Source of the DNA: Dehalococcoidia bacterium
GTDB lineage: Bacteria > Chloroflexota > Dehalococcoidia > Dehalococcoidales > RBG-16-60-22
DNA: 10,515 nt
NCBI GenBank assembly: GCA_030613665.1
Contig: JAUWLN010000051.1
Coordinates: 1-10,515, forward strand
Reading direction: 5' to 3'
Each line of letters begins with the position of its first letter. Within the stretch, counting starts at the first letter, position 1. Under the pieces are notes generated by a model. It saw nothing but the letters and a program-made list of their open reading frames with translations. It searched no databases and was not told the DNA's origin. The translations under genes were made by a program, and so were the position numbers. Positions 1 to 6,577 of the stretch are shown one piece after another.

Positions 1-1065
1 CTTCATCTCGGAATTAGGCTTTAAAGCTGGCTTCCGGGCCAAGGGATTGGTGCTGCGATAGACCGTATTATCATTATAGGCAGCCGCGACCAGGGCATTA
101 CCACCAAAAGCGATGCTGTGCATGTTAACCCCGGTTAGCAGCGGTTCGCAGACCGTATCCATGATGCGGTAGACCCCGCCGGCGACCCCATCGCCATTCA
201 CCGTCAGGCCAAGAAAAACAAGGCGGCTGTCTTCTCTGCCACCATCGTAGTCCGGGGACAGGGCTATTGACGTTGAAGCAATCTGGCCAGTCTCATCATA
301 TCCGAGCACGTCCACCGGATAGCCGGCAAATCCAGCCTGTTCATTCCACGTCTGCGAGGTAAAGTGAAATATCTGTAGATTCACGTGTTTATCACCGGTT
401 TCAGCCATGGCTACCAGAGTGCCGTCTTCCGGGAAATTCGATGAAAAGGCCAGTGCTCTTATGGCCGCACTACTGACCAAACCCGGCATAGAACCGGTTT
501 CCTGCCACTCCGGCTTCCCCGCCTCGATTTCACAGTACCAGACATTGCCCGTGCCACCAACTTCCTCCCCGGCAATTGCCAGATAACGCATCCCATCAGC
601 CGCCCGGGAAATGGCAATGTCATAAATTATGTCTGCGCTGTTGCCCACAATGCCTTCGATTGTGCCCGGAGAGCGCCAGGTTACACCGCCATCGGTGGTG
701 AGATAAACCGAAGGGACTATCTTTCTGACCACCGCCGCCACATCGGCATCATCAGGCGCCACCGCCACGAGGTCGGCGGTAACGGGAACATTCTGCGCCA
801 TCCGGCTTAAGCCAGTATCATTTGACCGGAATACGCTTTTTCCCGCTATGCTGTCGCCCGGAGCTGCGTATATGGTGAAGCCATCGGAGGCAACTGCCAG
901 GTCACGGATATCAATGCCCGGCGGCCCAAGCTGGTAGCCTTCCGCGTCAGGAAGAGATACGACCGACCAGGACGTTGTTGCCGCCGAGGCCGGTTGAGCC
1001 AATGACAACAGGCTGGCCACCAGCAGGACGCCCAGCCCGGCAATTCTTAGCATCTTAAATCCCAT
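1..1065 (-). CDS. Secreted Asp-box (BNR/sortilin-like) beta-propeller protein, 3' end outside window
   Basis: The frame is open from the ATG at 1065 to the left edge (355 codons seen, no stop), so the C-terminus is missing. Residues 1-28 form a signal peptide: Lys4 and Arg7, a hydrophobic core (GLGVLLVASLLSLA), then a PASA cleavage site, so the product is exported. The mature part carries propeller-type repeats. The clearest is an Asp-box TTDGGVTW at about 123-130, with weaker relatives VFRSNDTG (78-85) and VYRSTN (335-340). Two similar blade segments occur at about 205-220 (SSNFPEDGTLVAM) and 268-286 (SPDYDGGRED...LVFLG). Asp-box propellers are found in sialidases, sortilin and Ycf48-like proteins; the fold is supported, the ligand unknown. 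AGGTGG lies 11 bases before the chosen start; an in-frame ATG at 1053 is an alternative that keeps the signal peptide. It follows the BKACE gene by 47 bases but has its own extended -10 box. Confidence 0.85.
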   Translation of the reverse strand, partial: MGFKMLRIAGLGVLLVASLLSLAQPASAATTSWSVVSLPDAEGYQLGPPGIDIRDLAVASDGFTIYAAPGDSIAGKSVFRSNDTGLSRMAQNVPVTADLVAVAPDDADVAAVVRKIVPSVYLTTDGGVTWRSPGTIEGIVGNSADIIYDIAISRAADGMRYLAIAGEEVGGTGNVWYCEIEAGKPEWQETGSMPGLVSSAAIRALAFSSNFPEDGTLVAMAETGDKHVNLQIFHFTSQTWNEQAGFAGYPVDVLGYDETGQIASTSIALSPDYDGGREDSRLVFLGLTVNGDGVAGGVYRIMDTVCEPLLTGVNMHSIAFGGNALVAAAYNDNTVYRSTNPLARKPALKPNSEMK

Positions 1066-1084
1066 CGCCCCAACGACCACCTGA

Positions 1085-1093
1085 ATTATACCA
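1085..1093 (-). promoter_or_regulatory. Extended -10 promoter for the propeller gene
   Basis: Read on the minus strand the sequence is TGGTATAAT: a perfect TATAAT with the TGn extension. No good -35 lies 17 bases upstream, which extended -10 promoters can do without. A start about 7 bases downstream would leave a leader of roughly 12 bases before the ATG at 1065. It lies in the 47-base gap after the BKACE stop and suggests that the propeller gene can be transcribed separately from the upstream operon. Confidence 0.45.
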
Positions 1094-1112
1094 GTAATAC
1101 GTTTGGGTTATT

Positions 1113-1946
1113 CTACCGTCGGATTTGCAACATCTCACGCGCCTCGTCCGGCGTGGCAATCTCCAGGCTCAGTTCGCGGGCAATGCGCGCCGTCCTCGCC
1201 ACCAGTTCGGCGTTGTTCCTGGCCAGCTGACCCGGTGCGTAGTAGACATTGTCTTCCATGCCAACCCGTGGGTTCCCCCCGAGCAGCATGGCCATAGTGG
1301 TCAGCGGCAGTTCGGCTTCGCCGCCAATGGCGACATTGAAAACAGACCCCTCGGGCAGGCGCTCCACCAGCGCCACCAGGTTTTGCCAGGTACCCCGAAG
1401 CGTTCCCTGCGCCGGTAAATTAAGGCCAATATCCAGAACGTAAGGCCTGTCCACCAGTCCCTTGCTTATCAGGTTTTCCGCTTCCTCAAGGCAGGTGAAG
1501 TTCAGGATGGCAATCGCCGGTTTTACGCCCAGTTCCCGGGCGCGCCGGGCGCTTTCCTCTATCTCCGACCTTTTATAAATAAATGGCGTCTCCACGCCCT
1601 TGACCGGCATTATCATCATAAACGTATTGAGCGAGGCCATCTCCGGTTTCAGCAACATAGGAGCGATACGCTCCTCATTGGGGAGCGTGGGGCCACCACC
1701 AGTGCTCAGCTCGACAATTAAATCGCTGGAACTTTTTATGCCTTCGTGAATCTTCCGGAATATATCCAGAGACATGGTATTGTTGCCGGATTTATCGCGT
1801 GCGTGGACGTGCACGATAGCCGCACCGGCATCACGGCACTGCAATGCCTGTTCGATAATCTCCTCTGGTTGTTCGGGTAAATTGGGGTTGGCCTCTTTAC
1901 CATGCCCGGCTCCGGTCAATGCTGCGGTAATTATGATTTTTTGCAT
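1113..1946 (-). CDS. Beta-keto acid cleavage enzyme (BKACE, DUF849 family), substrate unknown
   Basis: A full-length (277 aa) BKACE-family TIM barrel. The family condenses a beta-keto acid with acetyl-CoA and releases acetoacetate plus a new acyl-CoA; the founding member is Kce (3-keto-5-aminohexanoate cleavage enzyme) of lysine fermentation. Visible signatures are the N-terminal PNLPEQPEEI, the zinc-binding HVHAR with His46 and His48, ELSTGGG at 79-85, and the late RVGMEDN with Arg227, Glu231 (third zinc ligand) and Asp232 (catalytic acid in Kce). The metal site and catalytic machinery look intact. The specificity loop differs: Kce has Glu14 in a TGAE-type motif, whereas this protein reads TGAGHGKE, so the amino-group-binding Glu is absent. 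It is the fourth gene of the minus-strand operon, 25 bases after ridA. The only ribosome-site-like run (AAAGGG, 1962-1967) is 15 bases from the ATG, unusually far, so translation may lean on coupling to ridA. Annotation as plain Kce would probably be wrong. Confidence 0.93.
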   Translation of the reverse strand: MQKIIITAALTGAGHGKEANPNLPEQPEEIIEQALQCRDAGAAIVHVHARDKSGNNTMSLDIFRKIHEGIKSSSDLIVELSTGGGPTLPNEERIAPMLLKPEMASLNTFMMIMPVKGVETPFIYKRSEIEESARRARELGVKPAIAILNFTCLEEAENLISKGLVDRPYVLDIGLNLPAQGTLRGTWQNLVALVERLPEGSVFNVAIGGEAELPLTTMAMLLGGNPRVGMEDNVYYAPGQLARNNAELVARTARIARELSLEIATPDEAREMLQIRR

Positions 1947-1971
1947 GTCTGAATGCGGGTTCCCTTTCTAG

Positions 1972-2352
1972 CTAAGAACGATAGGCAATACCTTCAATTT
2001 CGACCACCATCCCGGGCCTGGCCAGCGCGGCAATGATAAGTGTGGAACGTGCTGGCAGGTCCCTGGTGAAATATGTCTTGTACACTTCATTCATACTGGA
2101 GAAATCCTCGGCTTTGGTCAGAAACACCGTTGTCTTCACAACGTCGTCCATTGAAGCGCCCGCCGCCTCCAGGACCGTCTTCATATTATCCAGCGTCCGT
2201 TTGGTCTGGGCTTCAACTCCCTCCAGTTTATTGCCCTGGCTATCGACATGACCGACCTGCCCGGAGACAAAAATATAGTCTCCCGCTTTGATTGCCGGTG
2301 AATAAGGAACACCGGGAAGTGCTGTAGATATTGTGATAACCTGCTTGGCCAT
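1972..2352 (-). CDS. ridA: RidA/YjgF/UK114-family enamine/imine deaminase
   Basis: A 126-residue protein of normal RidA length. RidA proteins hydrolyse reactive enamines and imines, typically 2-aminoacrylate from PLP enzymes, to the keto acid and ammonia, in the cytosol as trimers. Family features are the N-terminal YSPAIKAGDYIFVSGQ segment (17-32), the TKRTLDNMKTVLEAAGASMDDVVKTTVFL helix-strand (50-78), and the signature PARSTLIIAALARPGMVVEIE. The last contains the carboxylate-binding Arg (Arg102, equivalent to Arg105 of E. coli RidA) and Glu120. These are the residues that mark true deaminase members rather than inactive relatives. The start is fixed by AAGGAGG at 2359-2365, six bases before the ATG. 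It lies 27 bases after the OYE-family gene and 25 before BKACE, inside a catabolic operon. It may therefore act on a pathway intermediate rather than as general housekeeping; that role is inference. Confidence 0.96.
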   Translation of the reverse strand: MAKQVITISTALPGVPYSPAIKAGDYIFVSGQVGHVDSQGNKLEGVEAQTKRTLDNMKTVLEAAGASMDDVVKTTVFLTKAEDFSSMNEVYKTYFTRDLPARSTLIIAALARPGMVVEIEGIAYRS

Positions 2353-2379
2353 TACATGCCTCCTTATAAAATTTATCGA

Positions 2380-4296
2380 TTATATCTTCTGGCCGGTACG
2401 AAACCCCTCGCTGATGGCGTCACGGATGGTCCGTGGCTCAACGCAGTCGCCAATGCTGTAGACTTCAGAGATTTTACCTTTAACAGCTTCATAAAGCGCG
2501 TTATCCGGCACAGCCCCCGCCGCGAGCACCACGGTGTCAGCTTCTATCGTCCTTTCCTCCCCGTCCTTGGTGGTTATGTTAACACCCTCAGGGCTGACAC
2601 TATTGTACCTGACCTCACGGAGCAGGGTAACACCCTTATCCAGAAGCCGGCTGAGGAAGAAAGCCCGGTTGCTGGGCCCGACACTCGTCGCCATCTCGGG
2701 GCCACGGCGCATCACGGTAACCTGTTTGCCATGGTCGGCCAGGAATTCCGCCGTTTCACACCCCACCAGCTCGCCGCCAATTATGGCCACCTTGTCGCCA
2801 ACTTTGGCCTTCCCTTCCAGAACATCTCCCGCCTCGACGAACCGGGTTTTATCCAGCCCGGGGATATCAGGGGTTAAAGTCCTGACGCCGGTGGCCACCA
2901 CCACCACATCCGGTTTGGATTCAGCCACCGCGGCCGCGGTGGCCTCTTTACCAGTCTGAACCCTGACGCCAACTTTTTGCAGTTGCGTTTCCAGATATCT
3001 GGCCATCGGTGCGATTCTATCCTTGTACGGAGGTATCGCCGCCTGGACCAGTTGCCCGCCAAGGCGCGAATCTCTTTCCCACAGCGTTACTTTGTGTCCC
3101 CGCAGGGCGGCTACCCTCGCCGCTTCCATGCCCGCCGGACCGCCACCAAAAACGAGGATGTTCTTTGGCTTCGCCGCCGGCATAATCTCGCTTTCCTTCT
3201 CACGCCCCAGAGTGGCATTCACCGAGCAGCGTATGCCCGCCAGGTCCGGATTGCGGATATCATCGCGGCAGCCGTTACAGATTATGCAGGGGTTTATATC
3301 ATCCGTCTTGCCCGAAGCTACTTTATTGACCCATTCCGCGTCCGCCAGCATCGCTTTGCCGACGGCGATAAGGTCCGCCTTATTTTCTTTCAACATCCGT
3401 TCGCCGTCCTCGGGCGTTATCTTGCCAACAGCGATTATCGGGATTGAGACTACTTTCTTTATCCCTTCAGCCAGTTCCTCAATAATCGCCGGGACAAAGG
3501 TAGACGTGGCGCGATTCGTCGGTGCCGCCGGCCCCCAGGCTGTCACGTGAATTGCGGCCAGGCCAGTGTCCTCCGCCATACGCGCGGTTTTCTGAGCATC
3601 TTCCAGAGTTATCCCTTCAACACCGTATTCCTTGCCGTCCAGGCGACACCACACCGGATAGTCCTCACCCACGGCTTCTTTTACCGCGGCTATGACTTCC
3701 AGAAGAAAACGCGCCCGGTTTTCCACGCCCCCGCCATATTCATCTTCCCTTTTATTTGAAGTCGGCGAAAGGAACTGGTCAATCAGATAGCCATGCGCAG
3801 CATGGAGCTCCACCCCATCGAACCCGATATCCCTGGCTCTGAGAGCAGCTTCGGCGAAATAGGCTACCGCTTCGGCAATCTCCTCAACAATCATCTCTCT
3901 GGGCGTTTCACCGGCCAGTCCGGACAACGGTGAGGGAGCAACCGGTTGCAATCCGCTTACGGTTGATTTCGCCTCCCGGCCGCCGTGGTGGAGCTGGACG
4001 GCAATCCTGGCTCCGTGCTTGTGTACGACGTCAACCAGCTCTTTCATTCCGGGGATAAACTTATCCTCGCTGATGCCGAGCTGGTTGATAAAAGCCCATC
4101 CCTGTCGGTGAACATAGGTCGCCTCAACGATAATCAACCCCGCGCCGCCTCGGGCACGTGCCTCATAATAGTCCTTGATACGCTCGGTGACGAAGCCGTC
4201 ATCAGCAGCGTATCTGGTGACCATCGGTGGCATGACAAACCGGTTTTTAAGCTCCATACGTCCAATACGGAACGATTCCCAAAGCTTTCCGTTCAT
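2380..4296 (-). CDS. OYE-like Fe-S flavoenzyme, 2,4-dienoyl-CoA reductase / enoate reductase family (FMN, 4Fe-4S, FAD, NAD(P)H)
   Basis: A 638-residue flavoprotein with the family's three-part layout. Residues 1-330 are an old-yellow-enzyme FMN barrel, with the substrate-carbonyl His pair and Tyr in HAAHGYLIDQFLSP (His165, His168, Tyr170) and the SNKREDEYGG segment. Residues 337-357 hold the cluster cysteines CIICNGC...C (337, 340, 343, 357). Residues 378-638 form a two-dinucleotide domain with FAD fingerprint FGGGPAGMEAA (383-393), NAD(P)H fingerprint IIGGELVGCE (505-514) and the closing YSIGDC (613-618). Such enzymes use NAD(P)H to reduce an activated C=C (dienoyl-CoA, enoate, bile-acid enone). 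The Cys spacing C-x2-C-x2-C matches trimethylamine dehydrogenase better than FadH (C-x2-C-x3-C), but there is no Cys at the position of TMADH's covalent FMN, so FMN is probably non-covalent. The ATG at 4296 is chosen because GAGGTG lies 8 bases upstream and the family N-terminus (KLWESFRIGRMELKNR) starts there; an in-frame ATG at 4407 would overlap the AOR gene. Substrate unknown. Confidence 0.93.
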   Translation of the reverse strand: MNGKLWESFRIGRMELKNRFVMPPMVTRYAADDGFVTERIKDYYEARARGGAGLIIVEATYVHRQGWAFINQLGISEDKFIPGMKELVDVVHKHGARIAVQLHHGGREAKSTVSGLQPVAPSPLSGLAGETPREMIVEEIAEAVAYFAEAALRARDIGFDGVELHAAHGYLIDQFLSPTSNKREDEYGGGVENRARFLLEVIAAVKEAVGEDYPVWCRLDGKEYGVEGITLEDAQKTARMAEDTGLAAIHVTAWGPAAPTNRATSTFVPAIIEELAEGIKKVVSIPIIAVGKITPEDGERMLKENKADLIAVGKAMLADAEWVNKVASGKTDDINPCIICNGCRDDIRNPDLAGIRCSVNATLGREKESEIMPAAKPKNILVFGGGPAGMEAARVAALRGHKVTLWERDSRLGGQLVQAAIPPYKDRIAPMARYLETQLQKVGVRVQTGKEATAAAVAESKPDVVVVATGVRTLTPDIPGLDKTRFVEAGDVLEGKAKVGDKVAIIGGELVGCETAEFLADHGKQVTVMRRGPEMATSVGPSNRAFFLSRLLDKGVTLLREVRYNSVSPEGVNITTKDGEERTIEADTVVLAAGAVPDNALYEAVKGKISEVYSIGDCVEPRTIRDAISEGFRTGQKI

Positions 4297-4304
4297 AGCT
4301 GTCT

Positions 4305-4310
4305 CACCTC
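4305..4310 (-). promoter_or_regulatory. Ribosome binding site setting the start of the OYE-family gene
   Basis: GAGGTG on the minus strand with an 8-base spacer to the ATG at 4296. It decides against the longer reading from 4407, which would begin inside the AOR coding region and add 37 residues unlike the family. Confidence 0.75.
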
Positions 4311-4336
4311 TTTTGCCTGCTGGCAATGGTATTATT

Positions 4337-6217
4337 TTATTTCGAAGGCAGCTGCGATGCCGCCCATTCAATGCCCAGTTCCCCAAGCCTGCCGGGCGTC
4401 GGGACACCGTTGGGCCAGCCCATCATCTCGTAGTAAGACTCTTTGCCTTCCTCAAACGCCTTGCGGTCAAGCGCCCCCTTGAGCGGCCCGGAAGGTTGGG
4501 GAGCAAAGAAACGCTCTGGCATGGTATCATCTTTGGCCGTGAAGCCCTCTCTCAGGTTAAAGACTCGCGCCATGTTTACCGCCCGCTCGCCAACCTTTAA
4601 CAGCTCGAAGAGCGAGGTATCCCAGCCAGTCACCGCTCTTACCAGCTGCGTGGTTCGCTCAAAGCCAACAAGGCTCAGTGACATGACAAAGTAGCAGCAG
4701 ACCGCGCAGTTGAGGAAGTGCATGAATTCAGAGTAATACTTGAGAAGTCGGATTTTGGACGGTGACAGGTCATCGGCCGCCATCGGCTCCAGTATGCCAA
4801 TCGGATATACCATCTCCAGCATCGGGCCTATACTCGTGTAGACCGTGTCGTGGATATTATGGCAGTGGTCGGCGCCGGTCGGCGATATAGCATATCCGAC
4901 CCCGAGGCCCTGTTTCAGGCGTGGTTCATGCATGGGCAATTCCTGCCCCTTGATATGCATGGCGTATTCCTCAGCGGCAGGCCCGATTTTCTTTGCCACC
5001 CGCGCCACACCCTCAGCAAGCGTGTCGCCGAAGCCCTGGCGCAGCGCAATCTGCTCAACCATCTTCAGCATGGCCTCGGTACTGCCAAAGCGGAGTTCTA
5101 TGCCTCCGGTATCCTTGGTGGTGAGCAGCCCTTTTTCAAAACACTCCATCGCGAAAGCGATGGTCGCTCCGCAGGAAATGGTATCCAGTCCATGAGCATT
5201 GCACAGCTCACCCCCCTTGGCAATGGCCGGCAGGTCGGTGATGCCGCAGTCAGAGCCCAGGGCCGCAATAGTTTCATACTCAGGGCCGCCGTAGCTCGGG
5301 TCGATGACATACGGTTTATCTAATTTCACCTCACGTTTGCACTGCACGGGACAGGCGAAGCAGGCCCTCCGCTTTACGAAAATGGTGTCCAGCATGGCCT
5401 GCCCGTCTATCTTGTTGGCACCCTCAATGGAGCCGAGCTGGAAATTACGGGTCGGCAGACCTCCCGCCGGGTCAAGCGCCGCGACCACCCGTGCCGTGCC
5501 GAAGTCGTGCATCCCCTGATTGGTGATGGGCGTGTTATCCGCAATCCAGCGGGCAATTTCCTTGAATGCTACTGAGTCAGCGATTGACACGCGCTGTTTT
5601 CCGCGCACGGCGATGGCCTTCAGTTTTTTGGAGCCCATCACCGCCCCCATACCGGTCCGGCCGGCGGCGGCATCAAGGTCATTCATAACATTGGCAAACC
5701 TGACCAGTTTCTCTCCGGCGGGACCGATATATGCCACCTTGACCTGCTGGTCGCCGAGCTCATCACGAATGGCGTTCTGGCACTCCAGCCCTTTCATTCC
5801 CCACAGATGGCGGGCATCTTTGAGCTCGGCTTTTCCATCCTGGATAGAAAGATAGACCGGTTTCTCCGCCTTACCTTCCACGATTATGGCATCAAAGCCG
5901 GCCATTTTCAGTTCGGCTCCCCAGTAACCGCCGGAATCAGCCTCACCGAACCCACCGGTGAGCGGCGATTTGCCCCCCACGCTATGCCGACCGCAACCAC
6001 CGGCCGGCACCCCGGTCAGTGGACCGGCAGCAAAGATAAGCTTGTTGTCCGGACTCAGCGGCTCAACACCGGGTTTAATCTCCTTCAGCAGAAAATAGCC
6101 AACAAATCCTGAACCCCCGAAATACTGGCGATAGAAATTTTCCGGATATTCTTCTGTCTTGATACGTCCTGAGGAAAGGTCTACTCTTAAAATCTTGCCG
6201 TGGTACCCGTTTGGCAT
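4337..6217 (-). CDS. Aldehyde:ferredoxin oxidoreductase (AOR) family, tungsten-pterin enzyme
   Basis: A 626-residue protein of normal AOR length. AORs oxidise aldehydes to acids with ferredoxin, or run in reverse, using a bis-pyranopterin tungsten site and one 4Fe-4S cluster in the cytosol. The order of signatures is complete. GYHGKILRVDLSSG (4-17) and YFGGSGFVGYFLL (32-44) open the N-terminal domain. KSPLTGGFGEADSGGYWG (83-100) and AAGRTGMGAVMGSKKLKA (184-201) are pterin-contact motifs. Cluster cysteines 286, 289 and 293 lie in CFACPVQC, with a late Cys in CAVCC (504, 507, 508). PEYET holds Glu313, at the position of the active-site Glu of the Pyrococcus enzyme, and GLDTISCG (343-350) is the DxxGxC-type pterin motif. 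The start follows GAGGAGG by 6 bases. It is the first gene of the minus-strand operon, with a promoter about 35 bases upstream and the OYE-family gene 40 bases downstream. Members with other roles (WOR-type, benzoyl-CoA-reductase-like BamB) share these motifs, so the aldehyde is unknown. No pterin-cofactor genes are nearby. Confidence 0.94.
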   Translation of the reverse strand: MPNGYHGKILRVDLSSGRIKTEEYPENFYRQYFGGSGFVGYFLLKEIKPGVEPLSPDNKLIFAAGPLTGVPAGGCGRHSVGGKSPLTGGFGEADSGGYWGAELKMAGFDAIIVEGKAEKPVYLSIQDGKAELKDARHLWGMKGLECQNAIRDELGDQQVKVAYIGPAGEKLVRFANVMNDLDAAAGRTGMGAVMGSKKLKAIAVRGKQRVSIADSVAFKEIARWIADNTPITNQGMHDFGTARVVAALDPAGGLPTRNFQLGSIEGANKIDGQAMLDTIFVKRRACFACPVQCKREVKLDKPYVIDPSYGGPEYETIAALGSDCGITDLPAIAKGGELCNAHGLDTISCGATIAFAMECFEKGLLTTKDTGGIELRFGSTEAMLKMVEQIALRQGFGDTLAEGVARVAKKIGPAAEEYAMHIKGQELPMHEPRLKQGLGVGYAISPTGADHCHNIHDTVYTSIGPMLEMVYPIGILEPMAADDLSPSKIRLLKYYSEFMHFLNCAVCCYFVMSLSLVGFERTTQLVRAVTGWDTSLFELLKVGERAVNMARVFNLREGFTAKDDTMPERFFAPQPSGPLKGALDRKAFEEGKESYYEMMGWPNGVPTPGRLGELGIEWAASQLPSK

Positions 6218-6250
6218 GTTTTACCTCCTCGTTTGAAAATCTCGCCCATT

Positions 6251-6279
6251 AGTATACGTCATAGACCCGAAACCCGCAA
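6251..6279 (-). promoter_or_regulatory. Sigma70-like promoter of the AOR-OYE-RidA-BKACE operon
   Basis: On the minus strand, TTGCGG (6274-6279) and TATACT (6251-6256) are separated by exactly 17 bases. The -10 matches five of six consensus positions, the -35 only three of six. A transcript starting near 6244 would have a short leader of about 27 bases with GAGGAGG six bases before the AOR start. The weak -35 would suit a promoter needing an activator, but no binding site is evident. Confidence 0.45.
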
Positions 6280-6317
6280 CAAAATCCGGAAACAATAATT
6301 GCTCCAATGCGCCCGGG

Positions 6318-6349
6318 TTGAAAATCGCACTCAACCACCATGATATAAT
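6318..6349 (+). promoter_or_regulatory. Extended -10 promoter reading into the LarA pseudogene and LarA gene
   Basis: TGATATAAT at 6341-6349 is a perfect TATAAT with the TGn extension. A TTGAAA at 6318-6323 resembles a -35, but the 20-base spacing is too long to be ideal, so the extended -10 is the main evidence. The expected start near 6356 lies about 20 bases before the ATG of the broken paralogue. This was probably its original promoter, and it now serves the intact gene through a long leader. Confidence 0.45.
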
Positions 6350-6376
6350 GTAAAGGTGTCCTCAGAGAAGCCCATT

Positions 6377-6550
6377 ATGTCAAATGTGCTCAAGCTACCC
6401 CGGATAACCAGCGGCGGCAACTGATTTGATGGCGACGATAGAATCACATATTGCCGCCGATGGGATGCGGTTTTAAAGCTTCTTCAGGAGACACACGGTG
6501 ACGGCGGCGACAGAGTTGCCATTTACCCCAACGCTGAGATACAGTATTAG
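6377..6550 (+). pseudogene. Collapsed LarA-family paralogue: N- and C-terminal ends joined, internal part lost
   Basis: From the ATG at 6377 the frame reads MSNVLKLPRITSGGN, then TGA at 6422-6424, and continues in the same frame to TAG at 6548-6550. The first ten residues resemble the start of the intact neighbour (MSNVLKLPRI against MPNKLKLPQL, six identical). The last 31 (6458-6547) match its C-terminus: RWDxVLKxLQE, a GDG turn, and YPNAEIQY, with 22 identical residues. Everything between, roughly 370 residues with all catalytic histidines and the cofactor lysine, is gone. About 11 codons after the TGA (6425-6457) match nothing clearly. An AGAGAAG ribosome-site-like run precedes the ATG. 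The simplest reading is a tandem LarA duplicate that lost its middle. Alternatively, the 15-codon ORF persists as a leader peptide for the downstream gene; I see no positive evidence for that. Confidence 0.8.
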
Positions 6551-6562
6551 TAGACAGTATTA

Positions 6563-6569
6563 AGAGAGG
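6563..6569 (+). promoter_or_regulatory. Ribosome binding site setting the start of the LarA-family gene
   Basis: AGAGAGG with an 8-base spacer to the ATG at 6578. The in-frame GTG at 6569 overlaps this site and is therefore an unlikely start. Confidence 0.75.
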
Positions 6570-6577
6570 TGTTCACG

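Larger units (their letters stand above)
6218..6577. other. Divergent intergenic region (360 bases) with two promoters and a pseudogene
   Basis: This gap separates the AOR operon (leftward) from the LarA-family gene (rightward). In order it holds the AOR ribosome site (6224-6230), the AOR promoter (6251-6279), the rightward extended -10 box (6341-6349), the collapsed LarA paralogue (6377-6550) and the LarA ribosome site (6563-6569). I see no riboswitch, no convincing operator palindrome and no terminator. The arrangement means that a rightward transcript from 6341-6349 would carry the pseudogene as a leader of about 220 bases ahead of the intact gene. Confidence 0.7.

Noticed and set aside
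1086..1122. Inverted repeat GTAATA...TATTCTAC after the BKACE stop as a terminator
   Set aside because: The stem is short, AT-rich and interrupted, with no T-run; the same bases are better explained by the extended -10 box of the propeller gene.
2356..2877. Long plus-strand open frame opposite the OYE-family gene
   Set aside because: It lies antisense to a gene with complete FAD, NAD(P)H and Fe-S motifs, has no ribosome site and resembles no family; it is a GC-driven shadow frame. The same holds for the other antisense frames over the AOR, LarA and iorA genes.
4297..4407. Longer start for the OYE-family gene at the ATG at 4407
   Set aside because: It would overlap the 3' end of the AOR gene, add 37 residues with no family resemblance, and ignore the GAGGTG site placed for the ATG at 4296.
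6422..6424. In-frame TGA as a selenocysteine codon in the short LarA-like frame
   Set aside because: The position matches no conserved LarA residue, the whole catalytic core is missing, and I see no convincing SECIS-like hairpin right after it. A stop in a pseudogene is simpler.
6541..6562. Direct repeat ACAGTATTA (6541-6549 and 6554-6562) as an attachment site or insertion target duplication
   Set aside because: The copies are only four bases apart with nothing between them, and both fall inside the stretch that aligns with the 3' flank of the intact LarA gene, so chance or duplication explains them.
6569..6577. GTG start at 6569 for the LarA-family gene
   Set aside because: The GTG overlaps the ribosome site AGAGAGG; the ATG at 6578 has the right spacing, and the decayed paralogue's N-terminus aligns to that ATG.
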